From: Pararoseomonas sp. SCSIO 73927
GTDB lineage: Bacteria; Pseudomonadota; Alphaproteobacteria; Acetobacterales; Acetobacteraceae
Direction: 5' to 3'
DNA length: 64,000 nt
NCBI RefSeq assembly: GCF_037040815.1
Contig: NZ_CP146232.1
Span: forward strand, 4,744,001 to 4,808,000
The notes beneath the pieces were generated by a model. The model was not told the origin of the DNA. It saw nothing but the letters and a program-made list of their open reading frames with translations, and searched no databases. Position numbers and translations under genes: made by a program. Positions 47,874 to 56,126 of the stretch are shown in pieces. Numbering within the stretch: position 1 is the first letter of the stretch; every line of letters begins with the position of its first letter.

Positions 47874-48281
47874 GTGAGCCGGCTCGGCCGCACGGCGCTG
47901 CTCGGCCCTCTCCTCCTTGCCCTCTGCGCCCTCGCGGCGGGCATCGCCGTCCACGCAGCCTGGTCCCTGCTGGACGGGCTGGCCTCCGGCGCCGAGTGGA
48001 TCGACGTGAACACCGGCGCGGCCGGCGGCTTGCCCGGGGCCTTCGTCCTCGGCTGCTGGTCGTCGATCCTGCTCGGCCTGCGCATGACGCCTCGGACGGA
48101 GCGGCGTCTCATGACCCTGTCCCTTCTCTGCGTGCCGCTGATCGTGCTGCTGCCCCCGATCCTCATGCCGGTCGTCCACTCGATCATGACGGAGCGCGGC
48201 TACGAGCGCTGCCCCAGCCCTCTCGGCCGGCGCTTTCCTGGCGACCGCTACGTGCGCGGCGCGCCGGGAGCCTGCCCGTGA
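47874..48281 (+). CDS. Small inner-membrane protein, three TM segments
   Basis: A 135-residue protein starting at GTG 47874. It has three hydrophobic segments (about 8-30, 48-66 and 76-104) and a conserved-looking periplasmic tail GYERCPSPLGRRFPGDRYVR with two Cys (second in GAPGACP). The layout recalls small membrane proteins with a G-Y-x-x-C ... R-Y-V-R ... C tail, seen in some immunity-like families, but I cannot assign one. Its stop overlaps the next gene as GTGA, so the two are translated together. Confidence 0.6.
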   Translation: MSRLGRTALLGPLLLALCALAAGIAVHAAWSLLDGLASGAEWIDVNTGAAGGLPGAFVLGCWSSILLGLRMTPRTERRLMTLSLLCVPLIVLLPPILMPVVHSIMTERGYERCPSPLGRRFPGDRYVRGAPGACP

Positions 48282-48538
48282 GGGCCGCGCGACTCGTCCT
48301 CAGGGGAGTGGCGGTCCTCGCGATCTGGCTCGGGCTGGCCCGCTTCCTCGGCCGCGTGCAGTTCACGCCGGGTATGACGGACGCGCTGATCCAGGTCACC
48401 GCCTGGCTCGACATCGACGGCGTGGAGGATGTCGAGGACTTCTACATGGCCGTGTCGCTCGCCCTGTCCCTCGCGGTCTCCATCGCCCTCGTCGCGCTGG
48501 GCCCCCGCGCGCTGCGGCGGCTCAGCGCAGCGCGATGA
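48278..48538 (+). CDS. Small inner-membrane protein, two TM segments
   Basis: An 86-residue protein starting at GTG 48278, overlapping the previous stop by four bases. Two membrane segments (about 3-24 and 56-78) flank an acidic loop (WLDIDGVEDVEDFYM). No family recognised. Its last 17 bases overlap the 3' end of the convergent exported-protein gene at 48522. The coupling with the 135-residue protein suggests a two-component membrane unit. Confidence 0.55.
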   Translation: MRAARLVLRGVAVLAIWLGLARFLGRVQFTPGMTDALIQVTAWLDIDGVEDVEDFYMAVSLALSLAVSIALVALGPRALRRLSAAR

Positions 48539-48938
48539 CGAGCCCGTCCTCGAAGAACTGGTAGCCGAGCCCCGGCCGCACGAAGGCGACGGCCACCAGG
48601 TTGGTGCCGCCGCAGCGCACCCAGCCGGCCACGGTCCCCGGCGTGTCGAGAACGACGGGAAAGCGCCAGTGGGGGCCGAAGTGCCGCGCCATGGCGGCCC
48701 GGTCGCGGGGGCGAATGTCGGCGTAGTCCACCTCGGCGCCGCAACTCTCGCCGAGCGGGTCGGACACCCCATCCCGACGCAGCACGAGGCGGCTCGCACC
48801 GGTCCGGGCGAGCCGCGCCCGCGCGCCAGGCGGCCCGGAGACGGCACCGAAATGCCATTCCCTGATCCAGAACGGGTCGCCCTCGGCCCCGGCGGGCGCG
48901 GCGGCGAGGAGGGCGAGAAGGATGCCGCGCCGCCTCAT
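48522..48938 (-). CDS. Hypothetical exported protein
   Basis: A 138-residue protein with a short signal (RRRGILLALLAAAPAGAEG). A small domain follows, with Cys at GESCGAE and VRCGGTN, probably one disulfide, and a tail GLGYQFFEDGLVIALR. I do not recognise the family. The ATG at 48938 shares its last base with the TGA of the preceding membrane-protein gene (TGATG), indicating coupled translation; the exported protein may act with that membrane protein. The long frame upstream is antisense/frame-shifted and not counted. Confidence 0.6.
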   Translation of the reverse strand: MRRRGILLALLAAAPAGAEGDPFWIREWHFGAVSGPPGARARLARTGASRLVLRRDGVSDPLGESCGAEVDYADIRPRDRAAMARHFGPHWRFPVVLDTPGTVAGWVRCGGTNLVAVAFVRPGLGYQFFEDGLVIALR

Positions 48939-49660
48939 CAGAGGATCCAGAGAGCCCGGCCGAGCAGCAGGAGCAGCGCGCCGAGGGAGAGCGCCATGTT
49001 GGCGAGGTCCCAGCCGGATGGGCGGGGCGAGCCCGCGCCCAGACCGGCCGCCCACCGCTCCGCCATCGCCGTGAGGGAGCCGGCCGCAAGCCGCGCCAGA
49101 AGCCAGAGCACGAGGGCGTTGGGGAGCAGCAGCGGGCTTTCGAGCGGGCGCCACCCCACGAGGAGGACGATGAAGGGCGCCATCCCCCAGTGGCCATAGC
49201 TGGAGAAGACGGCGCCCGGCACCCCCGCTTCCGCCGCCGTGAAGCCGCGCGCCAGCGCCGCCCGGTGCCGCCAGGCCGAGACGATGCCGGCCAGGGTGCC
49301 CGCGAGGGCGAGCAGCGCCGCGAGGAGCCGCGGATCGCCGAGCAACGCCATCATCCCCTCCGCACCCTTCAGGCCGAGGGTGGGATGGAGAGCCGCTTCC
49401 AGCCCGCTGCGCAGCCGCGCCGCGACCGGTTCCAGCCCGAGCAGCCACGTGCCCTGACCCGCCCCGGCCATCACGACGGGGAGGACCAGCGCCAGCCCCG
49501 CCCAGGACACGGCGGAAGCGGCGCGCTGCGGAGCGGCGGCGCCCGGCCCGCCGGCGGCGCGGAAGGCGGCCCCCGCCGCGCGCCGGTCCACCGGCACCGG
49601 CCCGTCTTCCGGCCCGGTCCAGCGGCGGCTGTCGACCGGCGGCCGTTCTTCGATGCTCAA
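48938..49660 (-). CDS. Hypothetical multi-pass membrane protein
   Basis: A 240-residue protein with a hydrophilic 45-residue start, then about five hydrophobic segments (VSWAGLALVLPVVMAGAG; LLAALLALAGTLAGIVSAW; GMAPFIVLLVGWRPL; LLLPNALVLWLLARLAAG; ALSLGALLLLLGRALWIL). The segment RGFTAAEAGVPGAVFSSYGHWG looks conserved and might be a ligand or partner loop. No family is recognised. It is followed by the exported 138-residue protein with a one-base overlap. Orientation opposes the genes on either side. Confidence 0.6.
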   Translation of the reverse strand: MSIEERPPVDSRRWTGPEDGPVPVDRRAAGAAFRAAGGPGAAAPQRAASAVSWAGLALVLPVVMAGAGQGTWLLGLEPVAARLRSGLEAALHPTLGLKGAEGMMALLGDPRLLAALLALAGTLAGIVSAWRHRAALARGFTAAEAGVPGAVFSSYGHWGMAPFIVLLVGWRPLESPLLLPNALVLWLLARLAAGSLTAMAERWAAGLGAGSPRPSGWDLANMALSLGALLLLLGRALWIL

Positions 49661-49761
49661 GCCCCTGCCCGATCCTGCTGCGGGCGGCTGCCCCGCCCTG
49701 CCGGAACCATAGGAGAGTGCCGGGGGCCGGCCTAGACAGGTCCGCCGCCAGGGCCGGGCCC

Positions 49762-50037
49762 ATGCTGATCCGCCTCCTCCGCGCCCTGCTCTTGCTGCTC
49801 CTGCCCTTCGCGGCCCTCCTGGCGCTCTGCGCCTTCCTCGTCGCCCTCCTGCACGCCTTCCACAACGTCCGCCTCGACCGGCCCGCGCTCATGCTGACGT
49901 GGCTCGGCCTCGTCCTCCTCCCGGCCTGGATCGTGTTCGGCCTTCGCGAGAGGCGGGATTCGCTGCGGCGCCTGGCCTTCGTCCACCTTATCGTCTGGTC
50001 GGTGCTCGGCACCTACGCCTCGACCGTGATCCGCTGA
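49762..50037 (+). CDS. Small inner-membrane protein, three TM segments
   Basis: A 91-residue protein beginning LIRLLRALLLLLLPFAALLALCAFLVALLHAF-like hydrophobic sequence from ATG 49762, with further segments at LMLTWLGLVLLPAWIVFGL and FVHLIVWSVLGTYAS. A GTG 15 codons earlier is possible but adds Arg/Ala-rich sequence. No family recognised. It ends 51 bases before the SPFH gene on the same strand and may belong to that transcript. Confidence 0.55.
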   Translation: MLIRLLRALLLLLLPFAALLALCAFLVALLHAFHNVRLDRPALMLTWLGLVLLPAWIVFGLRERRDSLRRLAFVHLIVWSVLGTYASTVIR

Positions 50038-50088
50038 GCGCCCCCCCGGGATTGCCGCTCCCCTCCCGCCGGTCCACCATGCCCGGGC

Positions 50089-51123
50089 ATGGCCGAGATC
50101 ACCTGGTTCTTCGCGTACCGCCACCTCCGCAGCGAGGCCTCGAGCCACGTCATCACCTTCCGTCGCGGCCAGCGCGTCCGCTCCGGCCGCGGCCTCGCCT
50201 TCTGGTTCCGCCCGGACCGCACCAGCATCGCCGAGGTGCCGGCCGACGACCGGGACACCGACTTCGTCTTCCAGGCCCGGTCCCGCGACTACCAGGTCAT
50301 CACCGTGCAGGGCACCATCACCTGGCGCGCGGCGGAGCCGGAAGCGCTGGCCTCCCGCGTGGACTTTACCATCGACCTCCGCACCGGGCGGCTGCGGACC
50401 GACCCGCTGGACCGGATCGCCAGCCTTCTCATCGGCCTCGCCCAGTACCAGGCCGCGCGCTACCTGGAGCACCGGCCCGTGCACGACCTCCTTGCCGAAG
50501 GCGCGGCGCCGCTGCAGGACGGGATCGCGGCGTCGCTCGCGGCCGATCCCCGGCTGCGGGAAATGGGCCTCTCCGTCGTCACCGTTCGCATCGCCGGCCT
50601 CATCCCGAGCGCGGAGCTGGCCCGCGCGCTGGAGACGCCGACCTTCGAGCGCGCGCAGGGCATGGCGGACGAGGCCGCCTTCACCCGCCGCGCCCAGGCC
50701 GTGGAGAAGGAGCGCGCCATCGCCGAGAACGAGCTCTCCACGAAGGTGGAACTCGCGCGGCGACAGGCCGCCCTCATCGCGCAGGAGGACGAGAACGCGC
50801 GCCGGCAGGCGGAGGGCAGGGCCGAGGCCGGGCGGATCGGCTCCGAGGCCGAGGCGGCGCGGATCCGCGTGGTGGAAGCGGCCCGCAACGCGGCCGAGGG
50901 CGAGCGCCTGGCCCTGCTGCGCGACACCGATCCGGCCGTGCTGCAGTCCCTGGTGCTCCGCGCCTTTGCGGAGAAGCTGACGAAGATCGAGACGCTCAAC
51001 GTCACGCCGGACCTCACCGCCGCGCTGAGCGGCGTGCTGCGCGGGCGCGACGCGGTGCCGTCCGCACCGGGCGGCGGCGGGCCCGGCGGCAACGCGCCCA
51101 GGGGCGCCCCGCCGGACCGGTGA
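50089..51123 (+). CDS. SPFH/band 7 domain protein without transmembrane anchor
   Basis: A 344-residue protein. The SPFH domain spans about 25-205 (RRGQRVRSGRGLAFWFRP, FQARSRDYQVITVQGTITWRA, LREMGLSVVTVRIAGLIPS). A long Ala/Glu-rich coiled coil follows (RAQAVEKERAIAENELSTKVELARRQAAL...) to about 285, then a Gly/Pro-rich tail. SPFH proteins assemble on membranes as scaffolds; this one lacks an N-terminal membrane segment, so another protein must tether it. Its stop overlaps the start of the NAD-kinase-like gene (GTGA), whose product has a C-terminal anchor. The pair is probably one complex. Confidence 0.85.
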   Translation: MAEITWFFAYRHLRSEASSHVITFRRGQRVRSGRGLAFWFRPDRTSIAEVPADDRDTDFVFQARSRDYQVITVQGTITWRAAEPEALASRVDFTIDLRTGRLRTDPLDRIASLLIGLAQYQAARYLEHRPVHDLLAEGAAPLQDGIAASLAADPRLREMGLSVVTVRIAGLIPSAELARALETPTFERAQGMADEAAFTRRAQAVEKERAIAENELSTKVELARRQAALIAQEDENARRQAEGRAEAGRIGSEAEAARIRVVEAARNAAEGERLALLRDTDPAVLQSLVLRAFAEKLTKIETLNVTPDLTAALSGVLRGRDAVPSAPGGGGPGGNAPRGAPPDR

Positions 51124-52400
51124 GCGGCGCCCTCGCCCCCAGGCTCGTCCTCGTCACGCGCGAGACCGAGTACGAGGGCCTGCTGGCCCGCCACGCCACG
51201 CGGGGCCAGGCCGCCGCCTTCATGCGCCGCCGGTCCGGAGGTCTCGGGGACCAGACCCTGGAGGGGCTGGACGCGCAGCGGGAGCACGTTGCCGCCCTGC
51301 TGGCGGAGATCCGCGCGGCCGTGCCGAAGGGCTGGCGCACCGCCTCCGTCCGCCGCGCCGAGCTGGACCGCTTCCTCTTCGGGCCGGAGGACGTGGTGGT
51401 GGCCGTCGGGCAGGACGGGCTGGTGGCGAACGTCGCCAAGTACCTCTCGGGCCAGCCGGTGATCGGCGTGAACGCCGATCCCGCGCGCAACGCCGGGGTC
51501 CTCGTCCCGCACACCGCCGCCGCGGCGGCCGCGATGCTGCCCGCGGCGGCGGCCGGCACGCTGCGGACGGAGCCGCGCACCATGATCCGGGCCGAGCTGG
51601 ACGACGGCCAGTTCCTGCTGGCGCTGAACGAGGTCTTCGTGGGCCACTCCAGCCACCAGTCCGCCCGCTACAGCCTGCGCCATGCCGGGCGGGAGGAGGC
51701 GCAGTCCTCCTCGGGCCTCATCGTGGCCAGCGGCACGGGCGCAACGGGATGGGCCCTCTCCATCGGCCGCGCGACGGGCGTCACCGTCGATCTCCGCCCC
51801 GAGGAGCCGGCGGCGATGTTCCTGGTGCGCGAGCCCTGGCCGAGCCCGGCAACTGGGGCCAGCCTCGTGCGCGGGCGGCTCGAGGGGGAGGATGCGCTCC
51901 TCGTCGTCTCCCGCATGAACGAGGGCGGGGTGGTCTTCGCCGACGGTATCGAGGGCGACCGGCTCGACTTTGCCTGGGGCCGCACGCTCCGCGTCACTGT
52001 CGCCGGCCAGCAGCTCCGCTTCGTGCCGGGCGATCCGCCGAGGGCCGCCCCCCGACGCTCCGGTGCCCAGCGGACGGCGATGGAGCGATCCGACACCGGG
52101 CCGGCCGCACCCAGTCCATCCGCTTCCCGGGGCAAGGCCGCCGGCCCGGTTCCGGCGCAGGTGCGCCGCGGCCCGCAGCCCGCCGCCGGGCCGGCGAAGG
52201 CGCGCCCCGCGAAACAGGTCCTGCCCGGCACCGGCCGGCTGCCGTGGCGTCGGCTCCTGGTCGCGGGCGTGATCCTCGCCCTGATGGCCTATGGCTGCGC
52301 GCTGCTCGTCCCGCTTCCCTCGGACAAGCCGCCAGCGCTGGATGGAACCGGCGCGCCCTATCCGGGAAGGGCAGCGGCCCCGGCAAAGGTCGGGGAGTAG
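51120..52400 (+). CDS. Divergent NAD-kinase-like protein with C-terminal membrane anchor
   Basis: A 426-residue protein from GTG 51120. The NAD-kinase fold is recognisable: VVAVGQDGLVANVAKYL (95-108) replaces the G-G-D-G-T loop, GVNADPARNAGVLVP (116-130) corresponds to the NxxP region, and SGLIVASGTGATGWALS (198-213) to the substrate loop. The GQDGL form lacks the canonical second Gly and Thr, so classical NAD phosphorylation is uncertain. Relatives are sometimes named sugar kinase. After about residue 310 comes a Pro/Ala/Arg-rich linker, then a membrane segment (about 379-399) and a short tail. Coupled translation with the SPFH gene (GTGA) points to a membrane-tethered complex. Confidence 0.75.
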   Translation: MSGALAPRLVLVTRETEYEGLLARHATRGQAAAFMRRRSGGLGDQTLEGLDAQREHVAALLAEIRAAVPKGWRTASVRRAELDRFLFGPEDVVVAVGQDGLVANVAKYLSGQPVIGVNADPARNAGVLVPHTAAAAAAMLPAAAAGTLRTEPRTMIRAELDDGQFLLALNEVFVGHSSHQSARYSLRHAGREEAQSSSGLIVASGTGATGWALSIGRATGVTVDLRPEEPAAMFLVREPWPSPATGASLVRGRLEGEDALLVVSRMNEGGVVFADGIEGDRLDFAWGRTLRVTVAGQQLRFVPGDPPRAAPRRSGAQRTAMERSDTGPAAPSPSASRGKAAGPVPAQVRRGPQPAAGPAKARPAKQVLPGTGRLPWRRLLVAGVILALMAYGCALLVPLPSDKPPALDGTGAPYPGRAAAPAKVGE

Positions 52401-52474
52401 TTCTGCGGGCGGGGTCGGTGGCCGATTGGCCGTGGTTATACAGGCCCGTTGCCCCGCCGCCGGGCCGCCGGAGC

Positions 52475-52498
52475 GCGCGGTGACCTGGGCCACCGCGC
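52475..52498. terminator. Perfect hairpin between convergent genes
   Basis: GCGCGGTG, an eight-base loop and CACCGCGC form a perfect stem between the NAD-kinase-like stop (52400) and the converging binding-protein stop (52510). No T run is present; likely a shared end-of-transcript hairpin. Confidence 0.5.
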
Positions 52499-52509
52499 CC
52501 GTCCTCGGC

Positions 52510-53778
52510 CTAGTTCGTGACCAGCGAGCACCCGCCCTCGGACAGGGGCCGGAAGGCCTGCTCGGCGGGCGTGGTGCCGACGAGCTTCAGGAGATCCCAC
52601 GGGCCCGTGCTCTCGGACGGCCTCTTCGCCTCGAAGAGGTACATCGGGTGGATCTTGCGCCCGTCCGCGCGCACGCTCCCGCGGCCGAAGCAGTCGTCGT
52701 CCGTCGGCATCGCCTTCATGGCGGCCACCACCGCGCGCCCGTCCGCCTTGGCGCGCGCCACGCCGAGCTCCGACACGGCCTTCAGGTAATGCAGGGTGGA
52801 GGAGTAGGCGGCGGCGTGGTCCATGTTCGGCATGCCGCCATTCGTGAGCCGCGGCCGCAGCCGCTCCGTGAAGGCGCGGGTGCGGTCGTTCAGGTCCCAG
52901 TAGAAGCTCTCGCTGATCGTCAGGCCCTGCGCGACGTCGAGGCCGAGCGCTTTGATGTCCTGGATGAAGGCCACCAGCGCCGCGGGGCGGATGCCGGCGC
53001 GGGTGAGGCCGAACTCCGCCGCCTGCTTCACGCAGTTCAGCGTGTCCGCGCCCGCATTGGCGAAGGCGACGACGTTCGCGCGGCGCGCCCGCGCCTGGAC
53101 GAGGTAGGAGGAGAAGTCCGTGGTGCCGGGGAAGGGATGAACCGCCGAGCCCACCACCTGCCCGCCGCCGGCCTCCACGATGCGGGTGGCGTCTGCCTGC
53201 ATGGCCTTGCCGAAGGCGTAGTCGGCGGTGACGAAGAACCAGCGGTTGCCGCCGGAGGCCAGCAGCGAGCGCGCGGCGGAGTTGGCGTTGGACCAGGTGT
53301 CGTAGGGCCAGTGGATCGTGTTGGCGTTGCAGGACCGCCCCGTAAGGTCCGAGGAGGCGGCGCCGGTGTTCAGCTGGATCTTGTTCCGCTCCGTCACCAG
53401 GCTTCCGGCCGCCAGCCCGATAGCGGAGTTGCCGACGTCGAGGATCACGTCCACGTCGCCGCGGTCGAACCATTCCCGGATGATGCCAACGCCGACATCC
53501 GGGCGGTGCTGGTGGTCGGCCAGCAGCACCTCGACCCGCATGCCCTTCTCGGCCGCGCCGAAATCGGCGATCGCCTGGCGCGCGCAGATGGCGCCCGTCT
53601 CGCCGGTGATGTCCTTGTAGGGGCCGGACAGGTCCGTGAGGAAGCCGATGCGGATCGTCGGCTGGCCCGCCTGGGCGCGCGCGCGCCCTGCCGTGCCCGC
53701 GCCCGCGAGCAGCGCCCCTGCGCCCAGCCCCGCTCCCAGCACGGCGCGGCGGCCGGGCCCCTGGTTCCCTTGCGTCAT
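52510..53778 (-). CDS. Branched-chain amino acid-type ABC substrate-binding protein
   Basis: A 422-residue periplasmic binding protein of the Peripla_BP_6 (LivJ-like) family. It has a Tat-type signal (GRRAVLGAGLGAGALLAGAG). IRIGFLTDLSGPYKDITGE opens the first lobe, followed by the DVILDVGNSAIGLAAGSLV and WFFVTADYAFGKAM segments. Such proteins often bind aromatic or short-chain acids rather than amino acids in this group of bacteria. GGAGGAG precedes the ATG at 53778. No permease or ATPase is adjacent. It lies 121 bases downstream of an SDR gene on the same strand, opposite an IclR gene, so it may serve the same catabolic pathway. Confidence 0.9.
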   Translation of the reverse strand: MTQGNQGPGRRAVLGAGLGAGALLAGAGTAGRARAQAGQPTIRIGFLTDLSGPYKDITGETGAICARQAIADFGAAEKGMRVEVLLADHQHRPDVGVGIIREWFDRGDVDVILDVGNSAIGLAAGSLVTERNKIQLNTGAASSDLTGRSCNANTIHWPYDTWSNANSAARSLLASGGNRWFFVTADYAFGKAMQADATRIVEAGGGQVVGSAVHPFPGTTDFSSYLVQARARRANVVAFANAGADTLNCVKQAAEFGLTRAGIRPAALVAFIQDIKALGLDVAQGLTISESFYWDLNDRTRAFTERLRPRLTNGGMPNMDHAAAYSSTLHYLKAVSELGVARAKADGRAVVAAMKAMPTDDDCFGRGSVRADGRKIHPMYLFEAKRPSESTGPWDLLKLVGTTPAEQAFRPLSEGGCSLVTN

Positions 53779-53899
53779 CCTGAACTCCTCCGCTCTTGCG
53801 TTCTGCGTTGTCGGGGCCGCGTCGCGGAGGGCGTGGGGGAGGACGGCCCCTCCCCGCCCGCCGCCCCGGGCGGCCCGGCCCGGGCAGCGTGTCGGATGC

Positions 53900-54667
53900 T
53901 CAGCGGGCGGTGTAGCCCCCGTCCACGGGCAGGGCGACGCCGGTGACGTAGAGGGATTCGTCGGAGGCCAGCCAGAGCGCGGCCTGCGCCACGTCCTCCG
54001 CCCGCCCGAACCGCCCAAGCGGAATGGCCGCGAGGTACTTCTGCCCGTTCGCGGCCATCTCGGCCGGGTCGCCGCTGCGGCCGATGAACCCCTTCATCAT
54101 CGGCGTTTCCGTCAGGCCGGGGCAGAGCACGTTCACCCGGATCCGGTCCGGCGCGAGGCTGAGCGCGAGGGACTTGCCGAGCCCGACCACGGCGAACTTC
54201 GCCGTCGAGTAGAGCGGGCTGAGCATCGATCCCACGAGGCCGGAGATGGAGGAGGTGAAGAGCAGCGACCCGCCGCCCCGCGCGCGCATGTGCCGCGCCA
54301 CCTCGCCCGCCGCGAGCACGGCGGAGGTAACATTGAGGTTGATCGACCTCTCGTAGCCCTTGAGGTCGATGTTCTCGACCGAGGCCGGGCCGGGGATGCC
54401 GGCATGGGCCCAGAGGATGTCGATCCCGCCCAGCGCCTCGGCCGCCCGGTTGATGCTGCCCCGCGCCCCCTCCTCGGTGGAGAGGTCGGCCGGGATCGGC
54501 AGCACCTGCCCCTCCGCCCCGAAGTCGCGGACCAGCGCCGCCAGGGCACTCTCGTCGATGTCGACCGCGGCGACCCGCGCCCCTTCCCGCACGAACAACT
54601 CCACCCCGGCGCGCCCCATGCCGGAGGCGGCGGCGGTGATGACGGCCAGCTTGCCCTTGAGCCGCAT
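53900..54667 (-). CDS. Short-chain dehydrogenase/reductase (SDR)
   Basis: A 255-residue classical SDR. It has the cofactor loop TAAASGMGRAG near residue 11, an Asp at the end of strand two (VDID; NAD preference), the WAHAGIP segment in place of N-A-G, catalytic Ser in FTSSISG and the Y-S-T-A-K motif. The C-terminal LPVDGGYTAR fits the family. The substrate is unknown. It diverges from an IclR gene, the usual arrangement for a target of that regulator. The spacer is AT-richer, with the TGAATTCA palindrome at 54689-54696. Confidence 0.9.
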   Translation of the reverse strand: MRLKGKLAVITAAASGMGRAGVELFVREGARVAAVDIDESALAALVRDFGAEGQVLPIPADLSTEEGARGSINRAAEALGGIDILWAHAGIPGPASVENIDLKGYERSINLNVTSAVLAAGEVARHMRARGGGSLLFTSSISGLVGSMLSPLYSTAKFAVVGLGKSLALSLAPDRIRVNVLCPGLTETPMMKGFIGRSGDPAEMAANGQKYLAAIPLGRFGRAEDVAQAALWLASDESLYVTGVALPVDGGYTAR

Positions 54668-54688
54668 AACGTTCCCTATTCAGTATTT

Positions 54689-54696
54689 TGAATTCA
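54689..54696. promoter_or_regulatory. Candidate IclR operator between SDR and iclR genes
   Basis: TGAATTCA is a perfect palindrome in an unusually AT-rich stretch (TATTCAGTATTTTGAATTCAGGATATC) 22 bases upstream of the SDR start. Direct repeats of ATTCAG surround it. Position and composition suggest a promoter/operator, but no exact IclR consensus is met. Confidence 0.4.
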
Positions 54697-54823
54697 GGAT
54701 ATCTGGACAGGAATCTCGGTCAACGGCAATCCGGAACCGAGGAAGGTGAAACGGGACCTCGCGCGGCTTGATTTCGGGGGGCGCGGCGGCATGGTCGGCG
54801 GTATCTTTCGGGCGCAGAGGACC

Positions 54824-55672
54824 ATGTTCGTCAGACAAGCCGCGAACGCGCTGGAGATCCTCGAGTACTTCGCGCGCCGCCTCCGCCCCGCGACGCCGGC
54901 GGAGATCGCGGACGAACTGGGCTGGCCTCGCTCCAGCACCTTCAACCTCGTCGGGACGCTCGCGGCGAAGGGGTACCTCTACGAGCAGCCCGGGCGCAGC
55001 GGCTACTATCCCAGCCCGCGCTGGCTCGCCCTCGCGGAGGCCGTCGCCGGCGCGGATCCCCTTCCCCCCGAGCTGCAACGGCTGGTGCGCGCCGTCCGGC
55101 GCGAGACGGGCGAGACGACGCTGATCGCGACGATGGCCGGCACCGACGCGATCTTCCTCTGCGTGGAGCAGTCCGAGCAGCCCGTTCGCTACTTCGCGCA
55201 GGTGGGGGACAGGGTTCCGGTCCATGCAAGTTCGGCAGGACGCGCCCTGCTCGCGCAAGCGCCCCTCGCCGAGCGGCAGAAGCTCTACCGCCGGATCGGG
55301 TTCGAGGCCTACTCGGCGACGACGCCGATGTCGCCCGATGCGGTCGAGGCCGCGCTGGCGGAGGCGGACCGGCGCGGCTTCCACCAGAGCCACGCCGAGT
55401 ACACGCCGGACTTGGCGGGCGTCGCGCTGCCCATCGCGGGCCAGCCCCGGCGGCTGTCGATCCTGGTCGTGGGGCCGGTCTCGCGCTGCCTGGACCGCCG
55501 CCCGGAGACGGCAGCGCTGCTGCGGCGGCACCTGGCGGCGCTGCCAGAGCCCATGGGAACCGGCCCTGGCTTAGCGGCGGGCCGGGACCGGATCGGGGGC
55601 GCCGGGGACCCTCATCACCCCGCCGCCCCCGCCTCGGCACGCCAGGCCGGGAGGGGGAAGGCGCGGTCATAG
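54824..55672 (+). CDS. IclR-family transcriptional regulator
   Basis: A 282-residue regulator. An N-terminal winged helix (FVRQAANALEILEYFARRLRPATPAEIADELGWPRSST) is followed by an IclR effector domain (LVRAVRRETGETTLIATM; HASSAGRALLAQAPLAE; ALPIAGQPRRLSILVVGPVS). I chose ATG 54824 for its AGAGG ribosome site; ATG 54791 and GTG 54746 are in-frame alternatives. About 35 C-terminal residues beyond the domain look disordered, and the last 58 bases overlap the convergent PACE gene. It is divergent to the SDR gene and likely regulates it and perhaps the binding protein. Confidence 0.88.
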   Translation: MFVRQAANALEILEYFARRLRPATPAEIADELGWPRSSTFNLVGTLAAKGYLYEQPGRSGYYPSPRWLALAEAVAGADPLPPELQRLVRAVRRETGETTLIATMAGTDAIFLCVEQSEQPVRYFAQVGDRVPVHASSAGRALLAQAPLAERQKLYRRIGFEAYSATTPMSPDAVEAALAEADRRGFHQSHAEYTPDLAGVALPIAGQPRRLSILVVGPVSRCLDRRPETAALLRRHLAALPEPMGTGPGLAAGRDRIGGAGDPHHPAAPASARQAGRGKARS

Positions 55673-56055
55673 GCCAGGTTGAAGACGAAGGCGTAGGCCA
55701 CGTAGAAGGCCGCGATCGCGAGATCCATGACGAACGCCTGGACGAGGCCGATGCCGAGGTACCAGGCAATCGGCGGCAGCAGGATCACGAGCAGCCCCGC
55801 CTCGAACAGCACGGCGTGGGCCGCGCGCAGGGGAAGGCTCTTCCGCGTGTGCCCGGCCAGCCGCAGCATCGCGCGGTCGAAGCCGAGGTTGTAGACGTAG
55901 TTCCACGCCGTCGCGACCATCGCGCTGCCGACACCGATCACGCCCATGTCGGAGGCGTGCAGCCCGAAGAGCAGCGTGCCGAGCGGGATGATGAGGGCGA
56001 GGCCGAATACCTCGAAGAGAAGGGCGTGGCGGATCCGGTCGCGTGTGCTGCGCAT
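55615..56055 (-). CDS. PACE-family multidrug efflux transporter (AceI-like)
   Basis: A 146-residue four-helix membrane protein with two bacterial transmembrane pair domains. The first is RIRHALLFEVFGLALIIPLG with Glu15, the residue essential in AceI, and WNYVYNLGFDRAMLRL. The second is RAAHAVLFEAGLLVILLPPIA and AYAFVFNLAYDRAFP. PACE proteins export biocides such as chlorhexidine and possibly short diamines by proton exchange. The ATG at 56055 places Glu at position 15 exactly; the longer upstream frame is rejected. It diverges from a LysR gene over 90 bases, matching the aceI-aceR arrangement, and its end overlaps the iclR gene by 58 bases. Confidence 0.92.
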   Translation of the reverse strand: MRSTRDRIRHALLFEVFGLALIIPLGTLLFGLHASDMGVIGVGSAMVATAWNYVYNLGFDRAMLRLAGHTRKSLPLRAAHAVLFEAGLLVILLPPIAWYLGIGLVQAFVMDLAIAAFYVAYAFVFNLAYDRAFPLPAWRAEAGAAG

Positions 56056-56126
56056 GGTCTTAATCCCGAAAAATCCCGGTGAGACGGCCCTTTCTATCTG
56101 CGATACTCCCGCCAGCAAGTTAGAAC

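Noticed and set aside
51120-52400. Call as ordinary NAD kinase (nadK)
   Set aside because: The G-G-D-G-T loop is replaced by GQDGL, and a linker plus membrane anchor are added; the housekeeping enzyme is probably elsewhere.
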